A stretch of DNA of 33,438 bases from Cyclobacteriaceae bacterium. GTDB taxonomy: Bacteria > Bacteroidota > Bacteroidia > Cytophagales > Cyclobacteriaceae. Of the stretch, positions 8,806-17,526 are shown piece by piece. The stretch lies in NCBI GenBank assembly GCA_019694905.1, contig JAIBBB010000011.1, positions 1 to 33,438 on the forward strand, given 5' to 3'. Below the pieces are notes generated by a model. The model did not search any database, was not told the DNA's origin, and was given only the letters and a program-made list of their open reading frames with translations. The position numbers were made by a program, and so were the translations under genes. The first letter of the stretch is position 1. Each line of letters begins with the position of its first letter.

Positions 8806-10299
8806 ATGTCCTCAGAACTGATTGGCCCTCTGCGACAAGCCCGTGAGCACGCCATGTCCATTGCCATCAGACAAGGCGGGAATTACTGGCGCTATCAGGA
8901 TCTTTCTGAAGCCGCACTGCATACCGCGGCAACTCTGCTCAACGACAAGGAAGATCTGTATGAACAACGCGTGGCCTTCATGACTGAGCCGGGCTTTACC
9001 TACGTGAGTACGCTGTGGGGAATCTGGCAAGCCGGCGGCGTCGCCGTTCCACTTTCGCTCTCCAGTCCACTTCCATCCCTGCGATACACTCTTCAGGATG
9101 CTGCCTGCAGCATCCTTGTGGTCTCCCCTGCCTTTCAATCCCTACTCTCGGACCTGGCCAGTGAACTCCGGATCCGGTTGATCTCAACTGACGAAATATT
9201 GGTCACTCTTGAAGGAACCACTTTTCCGAAGATCGGACCAGAACGCAGGGCGCTCATGTTATACACCAGCGGCACAACCAATCTCCCCAAGGGCGTTGTG
9301 TCAACCCATGGCAACCTGACTGCGCAAATCACCACGTTGCTGGAAGCGTGGCGCTGGAGTCCTAATGATCAGACATTGTGTGTACTTCCTCTTCACCACG
9401 TGCACGGCATTGTCAACGTGGTGTGTTGTTCACTCTGGGCCGGCGCCGTGTGCGAGTTTGTCACTGGATTTGATGCGGAACAACTGTTTGATATATTTCT
9501 TCGCGGTGAAATCACTGTATTCATGGCTGTGCCCACGATCTACTTCAAACTCATAGCCTGCTGGGAGCAACTTCCCCGTACGAAACAGATGGAAATCACG
9601 CGGGCACTGACGCATTTCAGACTGATGGTATGCGGTTCCGCAGCATTGCCCGTCACCGTGATGGAGAAATGGAAACTGATCAGCCATCATACATTATTGG
9701 AGCGATATGGAATGACTGAACTCGGGATGGCGATAAGCAATCCTTACGAGGGCGAACGCCGGGCGGGTTTTGTAGGAATACCCTTGCCCGGAGTATCCAT
9801 CCGGCTTGCCGATGACAAAAACCAGTTGATTCACGATGAGCCGGGAGAGATCCAGGTGAAAGGAGATAATGTATTTCTAGAATACTGGAACCGACCCGAA
9901 GCAACTTTGCATGCATTCACCGCAGATGGTTGGTTCAAGACCGGCGACGTTGCGATGCTGGAAGATGGCTACTATCGCATCCTGGGGAGAAATTCTGTCG
10001 ACATCATCAAGTCAGGCGGCTACAAGATTTCTGCGCTAGAAATAGAAGAAGTTCTGCGCACGCATCCGCTTATTAAGGACTGCGCCGTAGTTGGACTTGA
10101 CAATGATGAGTGGGGTGAGATCGTAGCAGCCGCTGTTGTACCTGTACACGAGCCGCCTCAGCATGAAGAGATTACCCACTGGCTCAAAACTCAGCTTCCG
10201 GCTTATCGCGTTCCGAGAAAATTCATTGTTGTCAGTGAGCTTCCACGCAACGCAATGGGTAAAGTGACCAAGAACGAAGTTAAAAAACTCTTCCAATGA
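8806..10299 (+). CDS. matB: Malonyl-CoA synthetase-like acyl-CoA ligase (MatB/ACSF3 type)
   Basis: An ANL-superfamily adenylate-forming enzyme of 497 residues from ATG 8806; the frame also offers TTG 8797. The AMP-binding loop YTSGTTNLPKG lies near residues 152-162. HVHGIVN, ERYGMTE, GWFKTGDVA, SGGYKISALEIEEVL and the C-terminal catalytic Lys486 in MGKVTKNE follow in the usual order. The length and the ERYGMTE and GGYKISALEIE pattern fit the MatB/ACSF3 branch, which makes malonyl-CoA from malonate, CoA and ATP. The strongest support is context: the stop overlaps the start of madL (ATGA), and madM follows. The P-loop has Asn where most members have Gly (TSGTTG). If the malonate link is wrong, it is another short-chain acyl-CoA synthetase. 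Confidence 0.85.
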   Translation: MSSELIGPLRQAREHAMSIAIRQGGNYWRYQDLSEAALHTAATLLNDKEDLYEQRVAFMTEPGFTYVSTLWGIWQAGGVAVPLSLSSPLPSLRYTLQDAACSILVVSPAFQSLLSDLASELRIRLISTDEILVTLEGTTFPKIGPERRALMLYTSGTTNLPKGVVSTHGNLTAQITTLLEAWRWSPNDQTLCVLPLHHVHGIVNVVCCSLWAGAVCEFVTGFDAEQLFDIFLRGEITVFMAVPTIYFKLIACWEQLPRTKQMEITRALTHFRLMVCGSAALPVTVMEKWKLISHHTLLERYGMTELGMAISNPYEGERRAGFVGIPLPGVSIRLADDKNQLIHDEPGEIQVKGDNVFLEYWNRPEATLHAFTADGWFKTGDVAMLEDGYYRILGRNSVDIIKSGGYKISALEIEEVLRTHPLIKDCAVVGLDNDEWGEIVAAAVVPVHEPPQHEEITHWLKTQLPAYRVPRKFIVVSELPRNAMGKVTKNEVKKLFQ

Positions 10300-10679
10300 T
10301 GATCGTCTATGGTGTGGCACTCCTGGCCGTGTGCTACCTGCTCGGCCAGTCCGTTGGCGAATTGCTGGGCCAATGGCTTGGGATACATGCCAATGTGGGT
10401 GGGGTAGGCTTTGCCATGACGCTGCTGATCCTCGCCAATCAGTGGTTGCACAAAAGGAGATGGCTCACTAGTGAAATGGAACAAGGCATCCTCTTCTGGA
10501 GCAATCTCTATATCCCCGTCATCGTAGCCATGTCGGCGACACAGAATGTATCGGCCGCCCTGACAGGTGGAGTGCTGGCTGTCCTCGCAGGTGTCATCCC
10601 TACCGCGCTGGCGATTTCTGCTTTGCCCTTGCTTGCCAAAATGGCGCGGTCAACAGTGAACAAAACTCCTGAAGCGTGA
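10296..10679 (+). CDS. madL: Malonate carrier subunit MadL
   Basis: A 127-residue membrane protein with about four hydrophobic segments. It begins MMIVYGVALLAVCYLLGQ and contains ANVGGVGFAMTLLI and FWSNLYIPVIVAMSATQNVSAAL-type stretches, which I recognise as MadL of the malonate transporter first described in Malonomonas rubra. MadL works with MadM as a cation-coupled malonate symporter in the cytoplasmic membrane. The start overlaps the ligase stop by 4 bases. ATG 10299 is an equally possible start. The stop overlaps the GTG of madM (GTGA). The three genes form one transcription and translation unit. Confidence 0.92.
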   Translation: MMIVYGVALLAVCYLLGQSVGELLGQWLGIHANVGGVGFAMTLLILANQWLHKRRWLTSEMEQGILFWSNLYIPVIVAMSATQNVSAALTGGVLAVLAGVIPTALAISALPLLAKMARSTVNKTPEA

Positions 10680-11437
10680 AATCAATCCTGGAATTGCTTT
10701 CCAAGAATGGATTGGTGGTGGCACTGCTCACCACAGGAATCATGGTGATGTTTGCCCAGTTTATCTCAAAGCGGGTTACCGGGAAACGCATACCGGGTGC
10801 CGCCATCGCAATCCTGATGGGATTGGTACTGGCGTGGATCGGAGGGCAGATAACAGGTGGGAAAAGTGGAATAGCCGATGTGAGTCTCTTCTCTGGCTTT
10901 GCCTTGCTGGGTGGCTCCATGCTCCGGGATTTCACCATCGTCTCAACTGCCATGGGCGCCAGATTTTCTGAAATGCGGAGAGCCGGCATTCCTGGTGCAA
11001 TTGCATTGGCACTGGGTATTGTTTTGACCTTCTTCGCCGGCGCAGTCCTTGCGTGGATGGCAGGTTACCGGGATGCAGAAAGTATCACCACCATCGGCGC
11101 AGGTGCCTGCACTTTTATTGTTGGGCCGGTTACAGGAGCCGCCGTGGGTGCTTCCTCTGACGTAATTGCAATCAGCATTGCTGCAGGTGTGGCGAAGTCA
11201 ATTCTGGTGACAGTGGGAACCGCACCCGTCGCACGATGGATTGGATTGAATAGTCCACAAACCGCGATGATCTACGGTGGACTTGCCGGAACAACTTCCG
11301 GAGTGGCGGCTGGCCTGGCATCCACCGACCCAAAGCTGGTTCCTTATGGTGCGATCACTGCAACTTTCTACACCGGATTAGGCTGCCTGCTTTGCCCGTC
11401 CATACTCTATATTATTGTGAAGTGGCTGGTTCAATGA
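10676..11437 (+). CDS. madM: Malonate carrier subunit MadM
   Basis: A 253-residue polytopic membrane protein with roughly seven to eight hydrophobic segments, starting at GTG inside the madL stop. Recognisable MadM landmarks are GGSMLRDFTIVSTA, GYRDAESITTIGAGA, IVGPVTGAAVGASSDVIA, GTTSGVAAGLASTD and YGAITATFYTGLGCLLCPS. With MadL it imports malonate using an ion gradient. No malonate decarboxylase (mdc/mad) genes are nearby, so imported malonate would go straight to malonyl-CoA through the upstream ligase. The 3' end overlaps the convergent gene at 11431 by 7 bases. Confidence 0.93.
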   Translation: MKSILELLSKNGLVVALLTTGIMVMFAQFISKRVTGKRIPGAAIAILMGLVLAWIGGQITGGKSGIADVSLFSGFALLGGSMLRDFTIVSTAMGARFSEMRRAGIPGAIALALGIVLTFFAGAVLAWMAGYRDAESITTIGAGACTFIVGPVTGAAVGASSDVIAISIAAGVAKSILVTVGTAPVARWIGLNSPQTAMIYGGLAGTTSGVAAGLASTDPKLVPYGAITATFYTGLGCLLCPSILYIIVKWLVQ

Positions 11438-12918
11438 GCCGGCACTGCTTGTATCAGCAGTTCCATTGCCTTCTTCAGCGTGTCGTCTGCCTTTTCAGAA
11501 CCCTTGAAATGCCCCAAGCGTGCGATGACGAGATCATGTGAAGGAATGATCCATGTGTACTGACCCCCTGCACCTGCCATGTAATAGGCTTCTTTGGGCA
11601 CCGGCCATCCGCCGTCACCATTCAGCCAAAAGAAACCACCGTAAATGGGGCGCCTGTCGGCCTCCCAGGCAGGTGCCAACGTGCTGACAAACCTGACAAA
11701 ACCCTCAGGTAGAATGCGCTCGCCATTCCAGATACCATCCTGCAGATACAGATTTCCAAGACGCGCCCAGTCTCTGGCGGAAGCAAATTCGTAGCCCTGT
11801 GTCAGGAAATTCCCATAAGGGTCAGTTTCCATGACCATTGTTCTGATCCCGATCTTGTCAAACAACTGTCGCTGTGGAAATGCGTGGTAATTCTCATTTC
11901 TGCCTTCCACCCCAAGCCTGATGAGATAGTTAGTAAGTACCGGATCTGTGTTCCGGTATCTTCCAACCGTATTCGGCGGCCATTGCTGTGGCCGGGTGGC
12001 CGCAAAATGAAACGAGTTCACTGTACCGGTATATAAATAGTAGTGATCCGGATATCCCAGTGAAGGATCAAAATCAGGGTCCAACGGCGCACGAAGTCTG
12101 ATTCCACTGGACATCCGGAGAATATCCGAAATACGAATCTGCTTTCTTCCGTCTCCCTCGCCCTGCCATTCAGGAATAGGCGCTGGCTGATCCAGCTTGT
12201 AAACTCCTTGTTGAATTAGCACTCCCATCAAAGTGGCCGTCAGGCTCTTTCCCATCGACCAGCTTTCGAGCGGCGTATTGGCTGCAATGCCCTCACCATA
12301 ACGCTCAGCGATGATCTTGCCCTTGTACGTAACAACCAATGCGGCCGTCATGGCGGATGGATCCTCAAATGCTGCATCCACAGCAGCCTTCAATTTGGCA
12401 GCATCCACTGCTGATGTCGGTTCAGCAGAGAGTTTGTCGCCCATGGGCCAGGCCGTTGCAGCGCCATCAGGGAGGTTGGTGGTGATCTTTTCAGGCTTGA
12501 AATAAAGCGAGTCCACTCCCACAGGGAGCGTTACACATCCCTGTCCCTCCGTGTAAACTGCTGTTCTTACCACTCCATCCGGAAGTTTGATACTCACTGT
12601 TTTCTTGTTCCAGTCTATCTCGGGTTTACCAACTTTTGCCCGCTCTGCGTAGGGGCCCGTGAAGTACCCTACATTCTCGGCAGCGAATTCCGGCTTCAGG
12701 CCTGTGATGAACACCGCCGAGCACATGATCTTGGCGTATCCAGCTGTTTGGTGTGTCAGCGCATCCCCCGGCGTCGGTTCCCATTGAGTAGGCAATTCAA
12801 GGGAGTCAGCCCTTCGATTGATCCGCTCTTTAGCAGTATTGGGCGATTCGGACGGTTTGGAGCCACATCCTGAGAAAAGTATCAGCATGGGAATCAAGGC
12901 ATAAAAGAGTGTTCTCAT
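11431..12918 (-). CDS. Lipoprotein serine hydrolase, beta-lactamase / 6-aminohexanoate-dimer hydrolase-like
   Basis: From ATG 12918 the protein has 495 residues. It carries a lipoprotein signal (MRTLFYALIPMLILFSGC, Cys18) and is therefore an envelope protein. The longer frame to 12975 would put residues ahead of the signal and would cover a plausible promoter, so it is rejected. An N-terminal extension of about 170 residues precedes the catalytic domain. Motifs of the class C penicillin-binding fold are WSMGKSLTA (SxxK), YRNTDPVLTNYL (YxN) and AGAGGQYTWIIP, the Gly-rich loop seen in 6-aminohexanoate-dimer hydrolase relatives. It probably hydrolyses an amide or ester in the periplasm; the substrate is unknown. 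Its end overlaps the end of madM. Confidence 0.9.
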   Translation of the reverse strand: MRTLFYALIPMLILFSGCGSKPSESPNTAKERINRRADSLELPTQWEPTPGDALTHQTAGYAKIMCSAVFITGLKPEFAAENVGYFTGPYAERAKVGKPEIDWNKKTVSIKLPDGVVRTAVYTEGQGCVTLPVGVDSLYFKPEKITTNLPDGAATAWPMGDKLSAEPTSAVDAAKLKAAVDAAFEDPSAMTAALVVTYKGKIIAERYGEGIAANTPLESWSMGKSLTATLMGVLIQQGVYKLDQPAPIPEWQGEGDGRKQIRISDILRMSSGIRLRAPLDPDFDPSLGYPDHYYLYTGTVNSFHFAATRPQQWPPNTVGRYRNTDPVLTNYLIRLGVEGRNENYHAFPQRQLFDKIGIRTMVMETDPYGNFLTQGYEFASARDWARLGNLYLQDGIWNGERILPEGFVRFVSTLAPAWEADRRPIYGGFFWLNGDGGWPVPKEAYYMAGAGGQYTWIIPSHDLVIARLGHFKGSEKADDTLKKAMELLIQAVPAH

Positions 12919-12956
12919 AAAAACAAGCAGGTTAATCCGATGACAAGAGTGCCTTT

Positions 12957-12992
12957 CTAAATGTAGCGAAACCACACTTCATTGAAGCCAAA
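12957..12992 (-). promoter_or_regulatory. Likely promoter of the lipoprotein serine hydrolase
   Basis: Read on the minus strand, TTTG (12992-12989) is followed after about 23 bases by TACATTTA (12965-12958). This is close to the TTTG / TAnnTTTG Bacteroidota promoter, though the spacer is 2-4 bases longer than usual. It lies about 40 bases upstream of the ATG at 12918 and supports that start. Confidence 0.35.
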
Positions 12993-13102
12993 TCCGTGTA
13001 AAAGGACCGTCTGTCGTCTAAATCGACGTTTAAACGCTAAATATTCCCATTCCTGGTTACCCCGGCTGCCAGTTGGCCATTCATGACCACAATTCAAACT
13101 AT

Positions 13103-13840
13103 ATGAAGAAGAACACGATTTTATTACTGTCGTTGGCTGGTTTGTCTGGATTATGGACCAGTTGCTCAACCAACTCCGACCCCTCTGCAACCAGTGCTGT
13201 GGGGATCAAGTTGTCTGCCGCAACTGCCGATGGTAAGACCGTTATTGGCGGGAGAACCGAAGCCGCTTTAACCCTTACCGATGTGAAAGTGAATCTGCGC
13301 GAGATTGAATTCGAGTATGATCACGAAGATGAACACTTCAAGAAAGATTCCACCTTCAAGGATGACAAAGAAACACATCTCAAAGGACCCTTTGTGGTTG
13401 ATCTGCTGGATGCAGGCGCATTTATTGACCAGGTCATCACTACCGTGGATGTGCCCAACGCTTCGTATGAAAAGATCAGTTTCAAGCTTGCACCTGGCAC
13501 CACAGGCGATATGGCTGGAAAATCCATTCTTATCACAGGCAAGATTGATACTACTCAATTCATCTTCTGGTCCGATGCCCGCGATCGCTTCGGCGTCAAG
13601 TTCGCGGACAGCACTTCCCTTTCAACTTCAGGCGCAGCTCTCGAACTTGCCATTCATATGGAGATGGATAAGATCTTCAGCAAACTCAACGGCGGTGTCG
13701 ACTTCACCAAACTGAAAGATGGGAACAACGACGGCATCATCACTATTGATCCGCTCAATACGGACGGGAACGGTGACTATGTCAGATACATTATCCGCCT
13801 TCTGTTGAAGCGCAGCTACTGCAAGAGAGAAGGACATTAG
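13103..13840 (+). CDS. Small lipoprotein with calcium-loop-like motifs, possibly DUF4382-like
   Basis: A 245-residue protein. The ATG at 13103 gives a clean lipoprotein signal (MKKNTILLLSLAGLSGLWTSC); an upstream ATG at 13073 would add 10 polar residues and is less likely. The body is beta-rich with an acidic, Lys-rich stretch, and loosely recalls DUF4382-type envelope proteins of Bacteroidota. The C-terminus has two loops resembling EF-hand or dockerin calcium loops: DGNNDGIITID at residues 206-216 and DGNGDY at 221-226. Neither has the full set of ligands. A strong hairpin terminator starts 10 bases after the stop. It is divergent from the serine hydrolase at 12918. The function is not recognised. 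Confidence 0.72.
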   Translation: MKKNTILLLSLAGLSGLWTSCSTNSDPSATSAVGIKLSAATADGKTVIGGRTEAALTLTDVKVNLREIEFEYDHEDEHFKKDSTFKDDKETHLKGPFVVDLLDAGAFIDQVITTVDVPNASYEKISFKLAPGTTGDMAGKSILITGKIDTTQFIFWSDARDRFGVKFADSTSLSTSGAALELAIHMEMDKIFSKLNGGVDFTKLKDGNNDGIITIDPLNTDGNGDYVRYIIRLLLKRSYCKREGH

Positions 13841-13850
13841 AATAATCACA

Positions 13851-13886
13851 AACAAAGGAAAGGGGGCAGTCGCCCCCTTTTTTGTT
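13851..13886 (+). terminator. Intrinsic terminator after the lipoprotein gene
   Basis: A GC-rich stem, AAAGGGGGC (13859-13867) paired with GCCCCCTTT (13872-13880), has a 4-base loop and is followed by a T-run. The flanks AACAAA and TTTGTT also pair, with a two-base G bulge between the stems. It starts 10 bases after the stop at 13840 and separates this gene from the large operon that begins at 14015. Confidence 0.88.
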
Positions 13887-13917
13887 TACGGCATGAGCAA
13901 ATCCCGGGCATGTTCTT

Positions 13918-13952
13918 GAATGACCGTCGTCATCCGGGCGGATGGGTCATTC
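13918..13952. other. Composite inverted repeat upstream of the Ehr-type operon
   Basis: GAATGACC (13918-13925) pairs perfectly with GGTCATTC (13945-13952). Inside it, CATCC (13931-13935) pairs with GGATG (13940-13944) around a GGGC loop, leaving only a 5-base GTCGT bulge on the left side. No T-run follows, so it is not a standard terminator. It lies 62 bases upstream of the chosen start at 14015, inside a possible 5' extension of that reading frame. It could be a leader structure, a protein-binding site or a small dispersed repeat. Confidence 0.6.
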
Positions 13953-14014
13953 CAGTAGCTTTATTCTACCACATCTGCGGAATAACGCATCGATCCAAAC
14001 CCAGGCAAATTGCC

Positions 14015-15517
14015 ATGCAGCCCGTCCGCGTATTCAATCAGGCAACGATTCCAGTCCGGCAAATACCCGTACTCAACTATTCGCTATTTGCGAAACAGGC
14101 ACTTGCCTTGCTGAAGGAAGAGAACAACCATTGCGTCAGTTATTTCGGCTATCAGCAGGATGGCCAGATTTTGCTTGTTATGGCCATTGCCGAGGATACC
14201 ACACACACCATTGCATTACTGGCCCATCAACTTAAGGTTGAAGATGAATTGACGTTGCCGTCACTTACTCCGGATCACTATCCACTGCACGTATTCGAGC
14301 GCGAAATTCATGAGAATCTGGGGATTCACTTTTCAGGACATCCCTGGCTTAAGCCCGTAAGGTACCCTGTCAACCGGGCCAATCCGGATTCCATCATCGG
14401 CAACTACCCCTTCTACCAGATCCAGGGCGGCGAAGTTCACCAGGTGGGTGTGGGCCCCATTCATGCAGGCGTGATAGAACCCGGGCATTTCCGATTCATC
14501 TGCAATGGAGAAAAAGTTCTGCACCTCGAAATTCAGCTGGGTTGGCAGCATCGGGGGATTGAGCTTCTTTTCCTGACAAGAAAGAGTCTGCTGCAGCAGA
14601 CCATTCTCAGTGAGAGTATTGCGGGCGACACAGCCATTGGTCATGCCACTGCCTACGTCCAGCTCATGGAATCACTTTCGTCGATCCCGATTCCAGAAGC
14701 ATTGGAAGTTGAACGAACCATTGCGCTTGAATTAGAACGAATCGCGATGCATGTCGGCGATCTGTCGAATATGAACATCGGTCTTGCTTATCAGCTGGGT
14801 GCCTCCGTTTTCGGGACCCTGCGAACGCCCGTAATCAATTTCATGCAGACCTGGTGCGGCAACCGATTTGGGAAGGGTCTGCTGAGGGCAGGCGGAACCC
14901 ATTACCCGCTCACGGACGAAAAGAAAGCCAAACTTACCGATTTGCTGAACCGCTTTGAGCGATCCTATCTGCCCATGGCCGAGCGCATGTTTTCATTGCC
15001 AACGGTGCTGATGCGTATGGAACAAATAGGAAAAGTGACCGATCGGCAAATGAAACTCATTGGCGCAGTGGGTATGACAGCACGCATGGCCGGCGTTGAA
15101 CGCGACATAAGAATGTCACACCCAACAGCCGCCTACCGGCGCTTTCAGCCAGAGTCTAAAGTACTTGTCACCGGAGATGTGCTGGCGCGCGCAAGGCTGC
15201 GTGACCTTGAAATCAGAGAATCCATCCTCCTCATTCGGGAACTGCTCGGGCATCACCAATCTCACGAAACTAAGCCGGCACCATCAGCCAATTCTGTACC
15301 TGACCAGTTTTGTATTTCATTGGTTGAAGGTTGGCGTGGAGAAATATGCCACACTGCAGTAACCGGACCCGATGGAACGCTTCTTCATTATAAAGTAAAA
15401 GATCCTTCGCTGCACAATTGGTTTGCACTCGCTCTTTCATTGCGCGATCTGGAAATATCCGATTTCCCCATCAACAACAAGAGTTACAACCTGAGTTACT
15501 GCGGCCATGACCTCTGA
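14015..15517 (+). CDS. hyfG: Hydrogenase-4/complex I-type large subunit (NuoC-NuoD / HyfG-like) lacking NiFe ligands
   Basis: A 500-residue protein from ATG 14015. The frame is open to 13910, but that part shows no family similarity and covers a hairpin. Residues 1 to about 125 match the NuoC-like 30 kDa domain (FEREIHENLGI near residue 95). The rest matches the HycE/HyfG and NuoD 49 kDa family: GPIHAGVIEPGHFRF, HRGIE (179-183), the GHATAY block, LELERIAMHVGDL. The NiFe-binding cysteine pair of HycE (CGIC) is replaced by Ala203-Gly-Asp-Thr206. The C-terminal CxxC pair is replaced by Ser494 and Gly497 in SYNLSYCGHDL. The protein therefore cannot hold a NiFe centre. It also lacks the HPAxHG quinone-site signature of complex I. 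It is the first gene of a seven-gene unit and fits the Ehr class of complexes. Confidence 0.9.
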   Translation: MQPVRVFNQATIPVRQIPVLNYSLFAKQALALLKEENNHCVSYFGYQQDGQILLVMAIAEDTTHTIALLAHQLKVEDELTLPSLTPDHYPLHVFEREIHENLGIHFSGHPWLKPVRYPVNRANPDSIIGNYPFYQIQGGEVHQVGVGPIHAGVIEPGHFRFICNGEKVLHLEIQLGWQHRGIELLFLTRKSLLQQTILSESIAGDTAIGHATAYVQLMESLSSIPIPEALEVERTIALELERIAMHVGDLSNMNIGLAYQLGASVFGTLRTPVINFMQTWCGNRFGKGLLRAGGTHYPLTDEKKAKLTDLLNRFERSYLPMAERMFSLPTVLMRMEQIGKVTDRQMKLIGAVGMTARMAGVERDIRMSHPTAAYRRFQPESKVLVTGDVLARARLRDLEIRESILLIRELLGHHQSHETKPAPSANSVPDQFCISLVEGWRGEICHTAVTGPDGTLLHYKVKDPSLHNWFALALSLRDLEISDFPINNKSYNLSYCGHDL

Positions 15518-15525
15518 CTGATGCA

Positions 15526-17526
15526 ATGAACATGAATCAAACCATCTTGCTGGCAGAAATCATCAGCGCCCTGAGCCTGCTCATCTTCATTGTGCCCAAG
15601 CAATGGAAACAACCCACTGCGCTGGCACTTTCGCTGAGCCTTTCAACCATCACCACTGGCTGGGCATGGTCTGTGTTTCACACAGGTGATGTGCTGAGTG
15701 GAAACCTATCAGCCACATTCTGGTTCTACCATTCTGCCATGCGTGTGGACTCCCTTTCGGCCCTTTTTCTGCTCATTGTCAACTTCGGCTCGCTCACGAG
15801 TATTCTTTTCAGCCGCGGCTATCTGAAACCCTATCTGAGCGTAAAGAGCAATCATGAATTCTCCCTGCACTACTTCTGGCTGTTCTGGCTCCAGACCGCC
15901 ATGACCCTGGTAGTGACTTTGCACGAGGGCCTTCCCTTTCTTGTTGCCTGGGAAATAATGTCGATTGCCTCTTTCATGTTGGTCATTTTTGAAAGCGAGA
16001 AGAAGGAGATCCTGCAAACCGGCATCTACTACATTATCCAGATGCACGTTGCCTTGTTTTTTGTGCTTGCGGGCTTTACGCTGGTTGAGGCGAAGACCGG
16101 CATTTCCGGGTTTGATGGCCTGGTGGTTTACTTCCGTGACAATCCGTCCATCATCATGTTCCTGCTGTTCTTTGCGGGTTTTGGAATCAAGGCAGGATTC
16201 ATACCCTTACACAGTTGGCTGCCGCATGCTCACCCGGCGGCACCCTCGCACGTGTCGGGACTCATGTCCGGCACGATGATCAAAATGGGCATATATGGGA
16301 TCATGCGCGTAGTGATTTGTCTGCAGCACGACCTGCTTCAAATCGGCACAATCGTGTTGCTCCTTTCATTGATCTCCTCCGTGTTTGGTGTTTTCTTCGC
16401 CATCTTCCAGCACGACCTGAAAAAGATGCTTGCCTTTCACTCCATTGAAAACATTGGCATCATTGGTATTGGTATTGGCACCGGCATCATTGGCAGAAGT
16501 CTGAACCATCCAACGATTGTCTGGCTCGGATTTGCCGGCGCACTTCTTCACGTTGTCAATCACAGCCTGTTCAAGTCTTTACTCTTCTACTGTGCAGGCT
16601 CCATCTACAACCAGTGCCATACGCGTGACCTTAATCGGTTAGGCGGATTGTACAAGAGTATGCCGCGTACGGGTGTTCTGTTCGCGCTTGCTTCAATTGC
16701 TATTTGCGGCCTTCCACCCCTGAATGGATTTATTTCCGAGTTCTTCATCTACTGGTCGTTCTTCAAGGGTCTCGGCACTGGCATCAACACCTCACTGCTC
16801 TTTCTCGGTGGCATACTGGGCTTGGCTGTTACAGGTGGACTGGCCGTATTTTGCTTTACCAAAGCTTTTGGAATCATTTTTCTTGGCAATGCCCGGAGTG
16901 ATTCCTCTGCACATGCGAAAGAAGTGCCCACGGCAATGTTGTTCCCGCAATGGCTCATTGCCATCATCATTCTGGTGATCGGATTCGCTCCCCTGGCTGT
17001 GTTACCGGTAATAAAGGCCCCCATTCCGCTTCTGGCAGCGTCCGGGCTCTCAGTACCCGATTTGGTTCCCATAGAGCATACCCTTCTCATGCTGACCCTG
17101 GCAATGGGCATTGCAGTAGTATCCTTCATCTTGCTATGGATGGTCCGCAGGCATCAGCAGGCAAGACACATACTCCGCGCAGGCCCAACATGGGGATGTG
17201 GTTATACTGCGGGAGACAGTACCCATCAGTACTCTGCAACAACATTTGCCGATAGCCTTCACGGTATTGCACCCGCACTGAGCGGTGTTAAAACCCAATA
17301 CAAGCCCGTGCACAAGGAGGACATATTTCCACGTGAAGTCAGGCAATACACCACGCACCAGGAAGATCAACTGGAGAAAATACTCATTCTGCAACCAGCA
17401 AACTGGTTTAACAAACTGATGGAAAAGTTTGTGGTCCTCAGAAGTGGGAAGATTCAACACTATATCCTGTATGGACTTGGTTTCATACTTCTTGCTGCTT
17501 TACTCACCACCCTGGAATGGATATGA
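15526..17526 (+). CDS. hyfB: HyfB-like proton-conducting membrane subunit (NuoL/Mrp antiporter family)
   Basis: A 666-residue polytopic membrane protein, about 14-16 hydrophobic segments. It carries the full ion-path signature of the antiporter family: Glu143 in AWEIMSIASFM, Lys222 in GFGIKAGFIPLHSWLPHAHPA, Lys350 in VNHSLFKSLLFY and Lys446 in FCFTKAFG. DLKKMLAFHSIENIG is also present. After the last core segments comes the TWGCGY block and the soluble tail typical of HyfB/HycC, ending in one more membrane helix. In related complexes this subunit moves H+ or Na+ across the cytoplasmic membrane. It starts 9 bases after the large subunit gene; ATG 15532 is an alternative start. The next gene overlaps its 3' end. 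Confidence 0.93.
   Translation: MNMNQTILLAEIISALSLLIFIVPKQWKQPTALALSLSLSTITTGWAWSVFHTGDVLSGNLSATFWFYHSAMRVDSLSALFLLIVNFGSLTSILFSRGYLKPYLSVKSNHEFSLHYFWLFWLQTAMTLVVTLHEGLPFLVAWEIMSIASFMLVIFESEKKEILQTGIYYIIQMHVALFFVLAGFTLVEAKTGISGFDGLVVYFRDNPSIIMFLLFFAGFGIKAGFIPLHSWLPHAHPAAPSHVSGLMSGTMIKMGIYGIMRVVICLQHDLLQIGTIVLLLSLISSVFGVFFAIFQHDLKKMLAFHSIENIGIIGIGIGTGIIGRSLNHPTIVWLGFAGALLHVVNHSLFKSLLFYCAGSIYNQCHTRDLNRLGGLYKSMPRTGVLFALASIAICGLPPLNGFISEFFIYWSFFKGLGTGINTSLLFLGGILGLAVTGGLAVFCFTKAFGIIFLGNARSDSSAHAKEVPTAMLFPQWLIAIIILVIGFAPLAVLPVIKAPIPLLAASGLSVPDLVPIEHTLLMLTLAMGIAVVSFILLWMVRRHQQARHILRAGPTWGCGYTAGDSTHQYSATTFADSLHGIAPALSGVKTQYKPVHKEDIFPREVRQYTTHQEDQLEKILILQPANWFNKLMEKFVVLRSGKIQHYILYGLGFILLAALLTTLEWI

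Noticed and set aside
13027..13036. CGTTTAAACG palindrome between divergent genes at 12918 and 13103
   Set aside because: Ten-base palindromes of AT-rich core are expected by chance, and the flanks do not extend the symmetry.
13910..14014. 5' extension of the large subunit gene to 13910
   Set aside because: The frame is open, but the extra 35 residues do not resemble any family member and the DNA there forms a composite hairpin. ATG 14015 is a better start.
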